Source: Daphnia carinata
Taxonomy: Eukaryota > Arthropoda > Branchiopoda > Diplostraca > Daphniidae
Reading direction: 5' to 3'
Assembly: GCF_022539665.2 (NCBI RefSeq)
Contig: NC_081336.1
Location: forward strand, 5,410,221-5,474,220
DNA length: 64,000 bases
The notes below the pieces were generated by a model. It was not told where the DNA came from. It searched no databases and was given only the letters and a program-made list of their open reading frames with translations. This document shows positions 45,401 through 56,489 of the stretch, piece after piece. Every line of letters starts with the position of its first letter. Positions within the stretch are counted from its first letter, which is position 1. Position numbers and translations under genes: made by a program.

Positions 45401-48400
45401 CAACCTACCGCTCTCGTCAATGATGGTGCATACAGGTAGTGGCTTGGCTTCTGTAAAATAGATTGGAAACAATAAATTACACGACTCATTGTTCAGTAAG
45501 TTCCCCATAACCAAAAGATTTTAATAAAAATGGTGTATAGCGCCGTAAGAGTCTCGGAGGGAGCAGGCGGTAAAATACGTGATGTCATGTAATTCCGTAT
45601 TTTGAAAAACGAAAGTTGATGGCATTAGTAAGTAGATGTATAAGTTATTAGAAAAGTCACGTTGTTGCGAATGATCCAGTCGACGAAACATCGTACGAAC
45701 CAACGCACATTGAATTAATTAGATTAAGTTCTTAGTCTTTCTGTTGTTTTTTTTTTTGTGGTTTATTTCAATACCTAGATTTTTTTTCTTCCCATCCCAT
45801 TAAAAATTTTTTTTTTTATTCAATTAAAGTCTTATTTGTCAAACAAAATATTTGCTTTAGGCTCGTAGGGGGCTAGTCGCTAGGTGGCCCAGGTGCTGTG
45901 CTGAGCTGAGCTGCTGATGGCCACATTTATCATGGCGTCGTAGCGGCTAGTTATATCACGGCAGCCGAACGTGGCAGACCTTTATTTTTGTAGGTGAAAT
46001 CCAAGGGAGGAACTGCAAATGCTCGGCGCCATCTTGTACGAACGATGTGGTCTGGCGGACACCTTACCAAGGTGACCATGCATTACCTTCGAGTGTATTT
46101 AAGGTATACCATTTACTTGCTTTGTAAAAGCTAGGTTTTTAACTTGTGCATCGTAACGATTTTGAATTGGGTAAGTTGCAAGTCGGTAGATTTGCTCTGC
46201 AGTTTCCCGGATACCAGCACCCTGCTTCGCGAGAACTACTCTACGTTGTTCTGGGGGGGCTTAGACGAACATCTGAATCCGATTTTGAAGAAGTCTTGCA
46301 TCGATGGACACTGACAAAATATAGGTGAAATAGCTACAAATTTTTATTAGCAAGGTTCACTTGTGTTCCAACTCATTTTTTTTCAGGAAGCTGCACATGA
46401 ATGTTGGGTATTTTATCATAAGTAGAATACAGATAGATTCTGTAGTAGTAGATCTCTTTAGTTGGGTATTGAAATTGGCTTTGGTTTGTATGGGGTCTGA
46501 TGAGGTCTCAGTTGCATTTGATCCTACTTGTTATTTATCACTGCCAATGCCAGTCGAAAAGGAAGTACCAGTTGACCTGTATCTGGCTAACATGGACCTT
46601 TTAGCAGAAATTTTTCTGCTTTCAAGGGATTCAAAGAGTTTGCAGAATATTATGTCTCTAGGATTCCACAGTTTTAGGTAATTCAATTGACAAGAAATTT
46701 ACACTGATTTTTGTTTTATTTTTCTAAAGGCAGATTCTTAATTATAAAGGATTGGGAAAGAAAATTGACGGAGGCTCAGTGCCAAAAAAATTATGGTAGT
46801 TGGAATGATTACCGAAGCTCTTCGGATTCGTTTATTTCACTCGTTATGGTATTTAAAGAAAATAAACGTGTACCTGTGCCCCTTTGTATCTGTGACCCGA
46901 TTTCCTCTTCACTTGCGATAATTCTGCAGCGGGTCATGCAGATACTGTGATCAGCAGAAAAAGTTGGAAGTGCGCTGCCCGGAAAGCAAATCTGGGGTAA
47001 AAGAAAAAAACTTATTCCAACTAGTAAGCCATTCCCAAATTCAACCAACAAAAAGGTACACAGTGAGATTTGCTTAACAATTATGTTTCTTTAATTGATT
47101 TTAAAATTAGGAAAAGGTGGAAGGAAAAACTTCGTTCTCTGGTAGTGTTTTAGTTAAAATCCTTTTTGTGCAAATTCATTTTTGAAATTGTTTACCTCAT
47201 TTTCGAATGGTTCCGTTCACATTTGTTGTTCATGTGAGATTTTATGTTTACCAGTTACTGCATTATATTGACCACTATTGCAAGATGTTTGTTTAGGAAT
47301 AACTACTGTTTTGTTTATCTGGAATGTTGTGTGGGAGTCCATCAGGAATTGCTGGTCTGCAGTAAATTTGTCAGGTATATGTTAGCTTTCATCAGCAAAA
47401 CGTTATGCACTAATTGTGTTTGGTTTTCGTGGTATAGGCTAGGTGATGAAGATCAATGAATCAGAAAATGTTTTGCATGGGTGGTGAATGTTCTGACAGT
47501 TTTAACAGTTGTGATGTGGTGTATTTCACTTCCACGCATCATGGTGTTTTTATCTATCAGTTGAATTGTATGGTTAATTTTCTGTTCGTGTAACCTCATT
47601 TCCTCTTGAATCATATAGTAGAAATTGGTGACCTGAAACAATGAACATGGAAAAATCACCTGTGCCAACGTTGACGATGTTTGATTGATGAAGTGCTGGA
47701 AACTAAAATTAATTTTCTTTACAATTTGGTTTCAGGCTATCTTTATAATTTTTTATTAGTTTTGCGTTTGTTTAGAGTCCGCAAGCTCGTAGCTGATTTC
47801 CTCCTTTAGATACCGCCTGTCGACGGTTTGACAGCCTCACACAATTGAACGTATGCCAAAAAGTAATTGATCCAATTTAATGTATGCAATGTATACTAAT
47901 TACACCATTCAAAACAATATTCCAGGCCAAAGTGAGCTCTTCCGATCAGAAAAGTGACGGCGTATCCATTTAATTGAAAATAGGCACAAGATAACGCACA
48001 ATTGGCGTTCTTGCCTCAATGGAGAAATTTTTCCGTGGAACTTATGACCGAAATACCATTGCAGCTGTTCAAAAAAAAAGAAAAGTGTATTATCATGCAG
48101 ATGTTGACTAGCTAACAATCCAGAGATACGTCAACTTGCGAAATTTCTAGATGTGTGTGAAGCGCAATCAGCATCCTTGTTGAACTGTGAACCCAAATCA
48201 TGTATTTTCCTAGAAATATCTAGGTTTTTGGATAAATAAATAAAAGTCAGTGAAAAAATGTGATTGTGTGTGAGTGATTCACGATCTAAAAGTATGTTTA
48301 AAGAGTTCACATCAATGCAGTTCCCGTCTCAAAAAGCAATATTTTCAATTTTGATGAATTTTTCGGTTGTTAATTGGAAAACAAGATGACGCTGCTGTGT

Positions 48401-48704
48401 CACTATTTACTTGCTGACTAAGTGTGAACGGTGAAAGCTGTGTTCGAAAGTTTCTGTTAAATATGTCATATTCCAATGGAAAACTTAAGAAAAACTAATG
48501 GTGCTTCTGTACGTTTTCATCCCTGAGTGTGTTTTAGAAGTGAAGCCCACAGAATGCTTGGTGTTTATGGTACACGTCTTTTAATCAACTATGTCAGCTG
48601 ACAAACCAAAAAACTGTTAGCAACCTACTACGTTGCATTCATAAAACTATACGAGTGCTCATTGAGAGGTATAGGACTAATGTTTTGTTATCAGAATCTC
48701 ATTG
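45401..48704. other. Right-arm DNA without a recognised complete gene
   Basis: Mirror of 28052-31353. Includes the unrecognised frames at 46146-46681 and a possible piggyBac-like C-terminal remnant at 46711-47045 (CDPISSSLA, then GSCRYCDQQKKLEVRCPES in another frame). The last 12 bases (48693-48704, AGAATCTCATTG) are the left target duplication of the non-LTR insertion. Confidence 0.45.
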
Positions 48705-51021
48705 CCACCTCGAGCACTACAACATACTCCCCTCAAGCCAAGCAGGATTTCGTAAGGGCTGTTCCACACACGACCACCTATGGGATTTGGAGAATGCCGT
48801 CACCTCGGGCTTCAACAAGAAAAAAGAAACTCACTGCGTCTTTCTAGACATTAAAAAAGCTTACGACCTGGTGTGGCTACCCGGGCTGCTCTTCAAAATA
48901 AGTCAAGCGCGAGTTACAGGGAACATCCTCAAATGGCTCCTGAACTTCCTGCTACAGCGGAAGGTTCGGGTCAAACTAGACAGTACACTGTCACATGCCA
49001 AAATCATCTCCGTCGGAGTTCCCCAAGGCTCAGTACTGGGCCCCATTCTCTTCACTATCATGACCCGTGACTTCCCCTTGTGTAGGAACCCGAAAAACAA
49101 TTTAGGCGTTATCGTCAAAATGTTCGCGGATGACATCTCAGCCCGCTGCACTCACTCCCTAAGAAGCAAAGCCCGAAAAAGGCTAGAAACTGCAATAAGA
49201 AAATTTGAAAGATGGTGTGCTACCTGGAGATTCCAAATCTCTGTGTCCAAGTGTTTCTCCATATCGTTCAGCAGAAGAATTAAGAACTACGTCCCTCTCC
49301 ATCTGACCTTTAACAGTGAGAGTATCCCTGCCGTCAGTCATGGCAAATTCCTGGGTATCACCTTTGACCGTAAGCTCAACTGGAACCAACATCTGCAAGA
49401 TTTAGTTACAAAGGTTTCTCGAAGAGCAAACTTCTTCAAAATCCTGGTTAGGAAGAATCTGAACCTGAAACCCAAACTCCTGGTCAATCTGTACACAGCA
49501 TTAGTAAGAAGCATTGTAGACTATTCTTACCTAAGTATCCTTCAGGGCAGATCTCCCCTTACCAGGAAGCTGGATACAATCCAAAACTCAATTCTTCGTG
49601 CAATCCTTCTGGCTCCAAACTCCACTCCTCGTGCACATCTGTGGCTGGACACAGGCATAACCCCCATTCATTGCAGATGTGAATGGTTAGCCTGCCTTTA
49701 CCTCATAAAGCTGCAAAGTAAACCAAAGAACCCTTTTTATGATAGTGCGAAAAGTACTTACTCTAGCCTCACCTTATGGAACACCAGAAGTACCCCAAGT
49801 GTTGTGTTGTGCAAGTTCCAACTGTTAGCTTTAAAAGTTTCCCTGTTTACCTCCGTTAGTTTTCCCGAAAATCTGCTAAATCCTCCATGGTTGATGCCGA
49901 AAATACCTACATTTATACTCCCAATCTCGAAAAACAATGCTCTTGAAAATCCAACGTTCACCAGACTACTCTTTCGAGCACTGTTTACGCAAAACAACGC
50001 CAGTTCTAGTACGGTAAGCGTCTTCACAGATGGCTCCCGTGACTTCGAAAACAACTCAACAGCATGCGCCATCTACTGCCCAAATTCTCAAGTGAAAAAA
50101 GCCTGGAAACTTTCTAGTGATACGAACATCTTCACAGCTAAATTGTTGGCTATTCTAAAGGCCATTGAACACGCTGACAACGGCCCGGCGCAGCTAATCC
50201 GGATCTTCTCGGACTCACTCAGTGCCATCTCCGCCATCAATGCTCTACACCCTTCAAACGAACTGGTGGTCAAGATTCGGAACAGGGCCTTAACCAGCTC
50301 TTCTGCCGGCTCCAAAGTTATTCTCTACTGGATTCCAAGCCATGTAGGCATTCCAGAAAATGAATTAGTGGATCGTCTGGCAAACGACGCAAGAACGGAT
50401 CCTAACTGCGAAAAAATCGATCTCGTCGACTCACCTAAACTCGCCCTAAATGTTTTTCGCATAGCATGGTCCAAGCTGATGTCTCTATACCTTGCGAGTC
50501 ACCATGACTTCTTTGCTTCTCACCCTAGGAACTCCATTCACCCAGAACCCTGGTTGGTGCACCCTAACAGAGTCAGAAACAGCATTCTTCACAAACTCCG
50601 GTCGAACCGGCTACGTTTAAACGCCCGCGTTTCGTTATTTGATCCCTCTGTATCCCCATACTGCAGCTATGGCTGCCCTGTGAAAGAGACTCCCTCACAT
50701 CTAATTATTGAGTGTCCCCACCTCGCTGCCGAAAGAGAGGAACTAAAAAGCTTCCTCTCGGAGTTAAAACTTCAGTTGAACCTATCCAATCTCCTACATC
50801 CACCGCAAGTTTGTGACAACCTCGCCAAATTCAAGATCAGGGACTTGGTTTTAAATTTCTTCTGGAAATCAGGACTCCACAAACGCTGCTAATCTAATTC
50901 AAAATCATCCCACTTTTCCGAGCAATTTCCCGGTGCCAATTTCGGTCTCCTAGGACGACCCGCTCTCGATATGGCAACGCCACACGGGAGGCACCTTAAG
51001 AAAGAAAAAAAAAAAAAAAAA
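48705..51021 (+). mobile_element. 5'-truncated non-LTR retrotransposon with RNase H
   Basis: Inserted into the right arm only. A 12-bp target duplication AGAATCTCATTG lies at 48693-48704 and 51022-51033, and the element ends in a poly-A tract. The left arm (around 28060) shows the empty site. The 5' part (ORF1, endonuclease, start of reverse transcriptase) is absent, as usual after incomplete target-primed reverse transcription. The RNase H domain after the reverse transcriptase points to the I/LOA/Daphne-like group rather than Jockey or CR1; the exact clade is not determined. Confidence 0.93.
48706..50892 (+). CDS. Reverse transcriptase-RNase H polyprotein, C-terminal part
   Basis: One uninterrupted frame of about 728 codons. 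Reverse transcriptase: SSQAGFRKGCSTHDHLW, FLDIKKAYDLVW, GVPQGSVLGPILF and the catalytic FADD (near 49124). A thumb/connection follows. RNase H: VFTDGSRDFENN (near 50020), AILKAIEHAD and WIPSHVGIPENELVDRLAN (near 50330). A cysteine-rich finger near the end (CSYGCPVKETPSHLIIEC, 50660-50715). The frame has no ATG of its own: the codons open upstream of 48705 belong to the target. With no lesions in 2.2 kb, the insertion must be young. Confidence 0.9.
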   Translation, partial: HLEHYNILPSSQAGFRKGCSTHDHLWDLENAVTSGFNKKKETHCVFLDIKKAYDLVWLPGLLFKISQARVTGNILKWLLNFLLQRKVRVKLDSTLSHAKIISVGVPQGSVLGPILFTIMTRDFPLCRNPKNNLGVIVKMFADDISARCTHSLRSKARKRLETAIRKFERWCATWRFQISVSKCFSISFSRRIKNYVPLHLTFNSESIPAVSHGKFLGITFDRKLNWNQHLQDLVTKVSRRANFFKILVRKNLNLKPKLLVNLYTALVRSIVDYSYLSILQGRSPLTRKLDTIQNSILRAILLAPNSTPRAHLWLDTGITPIHCRCEWLACLYLIKLQSKPKNPFYDSAKSTYSSLTLWNTRSTPSVVLCKFQLLALKVSLFTSVSFPENLLNPPWLMPKIPTFILPISKNNALENPTFTRLLFRALFTQNNASSSTVSVFTDGSRDFENNSTACAIYCPNSQVKKAWKLSSDTNIFTAKLLAILKAIEHADNGPAQLIRIFSDSLSAISAINALHPSNELVVKIRNRALTSSSAGSKVILYWIPSHVGIPENELVDRLANDARTDPNCEKIDLVDSPKLALNVFRIAWSKLMSLYLASHHDFFASHPRNSIHPEPWLVHPNRVRNSILHKLRSNRLRLNARVSLFDPSVSPYCSYGCPVKETPSHLIIECPHLAAEREELKSFLSELKLQLNLSNLLHPPQVCDNLAKFKIRDLVLNFFWKSGLHKRC

Positions 51022-51589
51022 AGAATCTCATTGACGGATTTTGCTTCTAAGGTTTAGCTCATGAAACTTCGTTTGTAAAGAATACGTCCTGTTGAGGAAT
51101 GTCACCAAAGATGCAAATCCTATGGGTAGGAATACCATAATATCATTCTTCTACTCTTTAACCACTCATGGTCTACTGTTAATCGTGATCTGAGTAGTGC
51201 ACCATATTCATCTTCGTTGCAGTATCAGCTGTAACAACAGTCATTTCGGCAGTTGTAATCTCGACCTAGCCTACCAACAGACATAGACATGTACCTCAAC
51301 ACAATTTCTACTGGTATTTTAAATTTTTCTTCTGCCTCATATAGTTTGCCTTTTTATTTAAATTGAACATTCAACCATAGAACTGCCAACTCTTAGCTGT
51401 CTGCTGCCTATTTGCTGGCCCTACAGTCTTTTCAGTCTTCGGACAGCAGAAGTAAGTCGAATTGCTTTCAACGTTTGGTTACAACAACAATCTTATATTT
51501 CCCACTAACTGGTTCTTTTTCTTTACTTTTACGATTAAGAACAAAGCCTTCTTCGTGTTCGCCACGCCCGTCATTACCTTGCCCGTCAT
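50893..51589. other. 3' UTR of the non-LTR element, then right-arm DNA
   Basis: 50893-51003 is a short 3' UTR; A-tract 51004-51022. From 51034 the sequence again mirrors the left arm (down from 28051). No gene. Confidence 0.6.
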
Positions 51590-51940
51590 CCCGTTTTCGC
51601 TTCGGCCGTCGTCCCGTCTTGGCTTCGGCCGTCGCCCCGTCGTCGCCTCGTCTTCGTCTCGCCCGTCGTCGCCTCGTCGCCTCGTCTTCGTCTCGCCCGT
51701 CGTCGCCTCGCCCGTCGCCCCGTCTTCGCCTCGCCCGTCGCCCCGTCTTCGCCTCACCCGTCGCCCCGTCTTCGCCTCGCCCGTCGCCCCGTCTTCGCCT
51801 CGCCCGTCGCCCCGTCTTCGCCTCGCCCGTCGCCCCGTCTTCGCCTTTCCCGTCGCCACGTCACCTTCTCGCCCGGTCGCCACGTCTTCTCTTCGCCCGT
51901 CGCGCTATCATCGCCTCGCCCGTCGCCTCGTGGTCGCCAC
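51590..51940. repeat. GC-rich 24-bp minisatellite (right arm, expanded)
   Basis: CGTCTTCGCCTCGCCCGTCG-type units repeat at 24 bp. About five extra units compared with the left arm, so the array changed length after the duplication. Long open frames on both strands follow from the stop-free unit and are not counted as genes. Confidence 0.85.
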
Positions 51941-52008
51941 GTCATCGCCTGGTCTTTGTGGTATCGTTGTATTTTTTTATTGTGTAATTGTGTAGTACTA
52001 ATTAACAC

Positions 52009-52318
52009 GTTGGCTGCCACGCCCGTTTGCTCCCCTTTTTTTTTTAGCTATATAGGGACGGGCCGCGCTGTTCTGCCTCATGGCCTATCTTTCATGAGGT
52101 GGAGTAGTTGCCACTGCCCAAGATTCGCCGAAAGGCAATTAGGCAACGCACCAGAGGGACTCCCTTTGTCCGATGTGTGGTGGAGACCTGGGGTGTGCGT
52201 TCCCACAACGGTCTCCATCATCATGTCAGCCCGGACTTGTCAGCGGGCAAGTCCCCCTTGGTCGCTATCCTTCCGATAGCGACGTAATTAATGTAAATTT
52301 AGTGGCGTGGCAGCCAAC
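52009..52318. mobile_element. MITE-like element (right arm)
   Basis: The right-arm copy of 26878-27189 with the same GTTGGCTGCCACGCC ends. It was carried along by the inverted duplication rather than separately inserted. Confidence 0.7.
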
Positions 52319-52465
52319 TTGTTAGTTAGTTATTTATGTATGTCTTGTATTGTGTTGTGTTGTAAGATGTGAATGTAAGTGGAGGATTTGTGGGAGGATG
52401 GAGGGACAATAAAAAATGTGTTAGATTTTTAAATAAAGTTTGTTTTTATTTATGAGAGTATGTTC

Positions 52466-52698
52466 ATGAACTGGATTGGGGATCGAACCCTAGACCTCCA
52501 GCGTATCAGTTTAATACTTTACCATTGAGCCATCTACAACGTATACAAATATGTAATTTCTTCCTTAATACCTTTGTTTGTAGTGGATAAGTCGATACGC
52601 TTTCAAATGGGAATTATTGTCTATATGGTTAACAGTGGCTCAATGGTACAGCGTTCGACTGAGATATGAAATGTCTGAGGTTCGAATACCAGAATGAT
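52466..52698. other. Two tRNA-like sequences (right arm)
   Basis: Counterparts of 26657-26730 (here minus strand, 52466-52539) and 26498-26570 (here plus strand, 52626-52698). The second has a mutated box B (TTCGAATACC) and D stem (GTACAGC), consistent with no selection on it. Confidence 0.4.
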
Positions 52699-52840
52699 GC
52701 ATATCAGCAAAAGATAAATGAAGAAATACCTCATGTGGATTACATGTAGACGTATAAAATAAGGTACAAGAAAGACAAAATAAGTAAAAAGATTTTTGAA
52801 TTAAAAAAAAACAATTTTTATTGATGTAAAATTTTTTTGT

Positions 52841-52901
52841 GTCAACTAAGGTAGGAGAAAACTCTACCACATGAGTAGAGTCTCCCCCTACCTTAGTTGA
52901 C
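52841..52901. repeat. 61-nt hairpin (right arm)
   Basis: Copy of 26295-26355 with the same stem ends GTCAACTAAGG and CCTTAGTTGAC. Confidence 0.75.
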
Positions 52902-53423
52902 TCACCGGGGAGATTACCCGGTGCGTGGCTAAGAGAAGCCGGAAAAGGATGAAGAGTGATGATAAGGACAAGTTTTCACGTGAGCGATTAACCGTTATTC
53001 GGATATGTGGGTAGCCCCAAGACCCTCAAAAAGATATCATCGAGCCAGGGGGACCCCCACGTCCCCTTTCCGGACAGCGCACTCACAACCTTTAACTGCT
53101 GATCACAGTAGGGGCATGACCCCCCTACGGGCTTATTAGAAATTTAGGGGAAACGGGGCCACAGAAAGAAGGGAGCCCAGATATGCACTTGAATTTAAGA
53201 GAATAAAACTCTTTACTGTTCGGGATGAATCAGCAATTAGCCGTGTCGTCTGAGTAGCGTTCTTTGAAAATTTAGCATCTCTTTTCGTCTTCTATTCTTA
53301 AACAGGGAAATATAATGGCTGGACATCTTTTACGGTTAGCTGCAAAATGTCATCAAGGAGACTGGAATGAAAGAGAAATTAAGATCAAGGTAAAATGTGA
53401 CCACAGAATAGATGTGAACCAAT

Positions 53424-53474
53424 CTTTGTAAAATTTCAAGTCAGTGTCTCGAAATCTAGCTTTAGGCATAGGCG
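53424..53474. repeat. 51-bp inverted scrap at the outer junction of the right arm
   Basis: Reverse complement of 53654-53704 in the adjacent gene (49 of 51 bases by eye). It begins 1-2 bases after the arm ends and is followed directly by the body of copy B. This is what a templated insertion during break repair leaves. Confidence 0.9.
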
Positions 53475-55153
53475 GATGAATAACTTCACGTTCGTCACAG
53501 GATCAACAGGATCTTCCATCAGAGAAGAACAACCTGAACAGTTTACACCAGAAAACAGGAACGACTTGTTACAGGAATGTAACATGACGCATCCTTTACC
53601 CCAGAATACTTCATCTAGTACTGTTTGCCAAGCAGAGAAACCAGATGGAACTACGCCTAGGCCTAAAGCTGGATTTCGAGACACTGACTTGAAATTTTAC
53701 AAAGATGAACCGAAGCGGACAAATAGAAATCTGACTGCGTCGAAATTGTCATTAAACGAGGCAGCAGAGACGCGTAACAAACTAGAAAGGCAGATAGAAG
53801 TGAATCAGAAGCAACTTCGGTTAGCTAAGAAGAACGACATGAAGAAAATGAAAGCACTAAAAAAGTTGTTACGTCAAACGAAAAAAGAATTGATCAGCAC
53901 AAAAAAAGAATTGATCAGCACGAAAAAAATTCTGCGAATGCAGACGGCACAATACGGTAGGGAGCAAGAGCAAGAAAACAGCGCACCGGTAAATGAAACT
54001 GATTCTGCTCAAAATATTTTAGTAGACGATTCTGGCATAGCGGATGAATCTACTACCAGTGTAATTGAGCTAGTCCCGAGATCTGTTTGCCAAGCAGAGA
54101 ACAGCGCACCGGTAAATGAAACTGATTCTGCTCAAAATATTTTAGTAGACGATTCTGGCATAGTGGATGAATCTACTACCAGCGTAATGGAGCAAGTCCC
54201 GAGATCAAAAGCATCCCCGTTTCTTGGGCGCCGGAAGGAGCTGTTAAGAATGCTCGAGCCCCCTCCCACAGACACCGATACAGTAAGCGGCGCAGCGATC
54301 AACACGACACCTGCAAAGGACGTCAAACAGTCGAAGCCATCGTTCTTCGAGCGAATGAAAAAGAAATTAGTCAAACCGGGATTTTTGACAGAAGACAAAC
54401 CCATCAAGACCAAGTCCGTGCAGGTAACAATGAACGGGCATCAAGTGGATATGGTGATTGACAAAGGCTGTGAACATTCCATCATCAGTTTAGACCAATG
54501 GCAAAAATTAGACGAGCCAGACTTAACGCCTTTTACGAAGATCACTTTGGTCATGGCGAAGCGTACAGGGAAGTTCAAAGAGCACGTAAAATGGGATGAC
54601 CTCGTTGGATTTTTCTACCCCTTTGTTGAATTAGACGGCGAATCATTTGAAACCCCAATTTACGTGTGTGCAGGATATAAGGCTATGCCCAACTTCCTGG
54701 GTCGTAGACACTTCCACAAGCTCCGTTTTACATGAAGAAAATGCGCATTTGATTAAAATAACACGCACAACGGGAAATGAAACGCCTCCCCAAGCGCCGT
54801 CAACAAAATCAGATGCCGGACCTAAAACAGTGCTAGACTTGACCGGTTCTATGATCAATTACTTGGGGTTACGCATCGAGATGGCAAAGCACAAGAATAA
54901 TGAAAATCGCGAAGAGTATGAGCAGCACATGTCAGAGACCATAATGGACATAATGGTAGCGTTCGAGATAAAAAGGGCCGAGTCCGAGAACGAATTTGAA
55001 CCGCTAGTCATTGAGCTCGAAGAATCCAACTGTATCGACAACCTCAGGAAGACTTTTTCTAAGCTTAAAAATATTTATGAAAATGACAGAAGGAGGTCCT
55101 GCGAAGTTATACGTGATGCAGAAGACGAGCTTAAAAATAAGAAAAACAAACTT
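53475..55153 (+). pseudogene. Retropepsin-like/coiled-coil gene, copy B, part 1
   Basis: The first codons are lost at the rearrangement; homology to copy A starts near MNNFTFVTGSTGSS. Fuller than copy A: it keeps a Lys-rich coiled coil (53790-53950; twice KKELISTK) and a 38-residue tandem duplication (NSAPVNETDSAQNILVDD at 53980 and 54097). The retropepsin-like domain (VQVTMNGHQVDMVIDKGCEH) again has DKG. The frame is open from 53476 to 54735, then an extra T near 54727 shifts it. The second half (54740-55153: LRIEMAKHKNNENRE, YENDRRRSCEVIRDAEDEL) is open but is cut by the TIR element at 55154 and resumes at 57899. No known family assigned. Confidence 0.55.
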
Positions 55154-55673
55154 CCCTAGCAGAAACTTTGTGTCCGGATGGGGTCTGCGTCCGCGATACT
55201 CTAATTTGAACTCATTTTTCCGGACAAGTTTGCGTACTGAATACGGAATCAACTTGCTTAAGTACTTTCGGTTCGTTGTCTGGTACTAGCTTAGTACAAA
55301 TCCGGTTTTATGGACGCAGAAAAGAAGCGAAGCGCTTAAGTCCCTAGTACCAATGTTGGGCTCATTTTTTACTGGTCTCTTGTACGCTAGCACGAAAGCC
55401 GAGCGCTACAGCCCGTGGTACGAGTATTATACTCGTCTAATACTGGCCTATGTCCTCCAAATTTTCTGAAAAAATTGGGATTGATGTGGATACAAAAAAC
55501 CAGTATGAGACTCGTTTTTTCACTGGCCTACGTTCTTACAATTTTCTACAAAAATATTTGATTGATGTACAGACAAAATACTAGGATTGGACTCGTCCTT
55601 TACTGACTTTTGGAACTCATCTTGACTGGTAAAAATACCAGTATTCTATTAAAAATTTATGTGTTTCCAACCC

Positions 55674-55709
55674 CACGACGTTTCCTCTGATATCAGAGGA
55701 AACGTCGTG
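55674..55709. repeat. Perfect 36-bp palindrome inside the TIR element
   Basis: CACGACGTTTCCTCTGAT followed immediately by its exact reverse complement, with no spacer. Part of the arm (GTCGTGAAAA) repeats at 55728. Possible dimeric protein binding site or cruciform. Confidence 0.95.
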
Positions 55710-56489
55710 AAAAAGAAATATAAAGGTAGGTCGTGAAAAGATATATATCTTTTAATTCAATTATCATTTGTACTATTTATTTTTTAAAGCTAAAAGCTAA
55801 CCGGGAATGCTAGTTTGTTGACATTTACTTGTTTGTTGTACCAGCAACAAGTTATTGTAAGTGTTTTAATTAGTTGATGCAAACTGATTGTTGAGACGGT
55901 GTTCATGAAGATGAAAATCCCCTTTTGACTAATCTTCTTCAATTAATAAATAAATTTTAAATGCGGAATAAGATTGCTACAATTTTTATAACGTTTTCCG
56001 TTTGCGCATTCAGGCACGATCCAATATTGTTTAGCATCAACCTGGCCTTCCAGACAACAAAATTGTTGTCGTCTGCTTTGGAGGAAATCGATTACGTCTA
56101 ACAGGCATGCAAGGGAAAATCAATACTTAACTTTCATTCCTTTTTTTTCCTTTGTACGCGTACATGCATAATTCTAGCTTAGCAATCAAATAACCTTACT
56201 AAAAGAATTGAAAATAATTGAAAAGAAATTGTGAATACAACAGAAAATAGTTTCCCCACACATTATTTTATATTTATATAAAAAACCCGAAATGGGAAAA
56301 CTGGCAACGCCCATGCTGTCCGTATGAAATTTGTACGTATTTCACAGAAATGCTTGAAGTTCTTCGACAGAGACTCACGTTATTGTACCGTTTTGAAACG
56401 CTAAATTACACGCAGGTTTGATTTCTTGTTTAATATTCTACGTCTGGTGCAAAGTCTTTTGCATTCGTAGTGCACATTTAATATTACTA

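Larger units (their letters stand above)
42311..53422. repeat. Right arm of the large inverted repeat
   Basis: Reverse complement of 25774-34445 with two additions: the non-LTR element at 48705-51021 (plus its 12-bp target duplication) and about 114 bp more minisatellite. The inner edge cuts the MFS gene inside an exon. The outer edge cuts the MAGHLLRL ORF and abuts a 51-bp inverted scrap. Both facts mark this arm as the derived copy. Confidence 0.95.

Noticed and set aside
48655-48705. Apparent N-terminus of the reverse transcriptase frame
   Set aside because: These codons lie in the insertion target and start at a non-ATG codon; the left arm has the same sequence without the element.
51412-51995. 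Long overlapping open frames of up to 191 codons (and their left-arm partners at 27203-27672)
   Set aside because: They are produced by the stop-free 24-bp GC-rich repeat; three frames are open at once and length differs between arms.
25774-53422. Inverted repeat as an assembly artefact
   Set aside because: Not excluded, but arm-specific changes (the insertion, minisatellite growth, junction scrap, substitutions) and distinct flanks on all four sides favour a real rearrangement.
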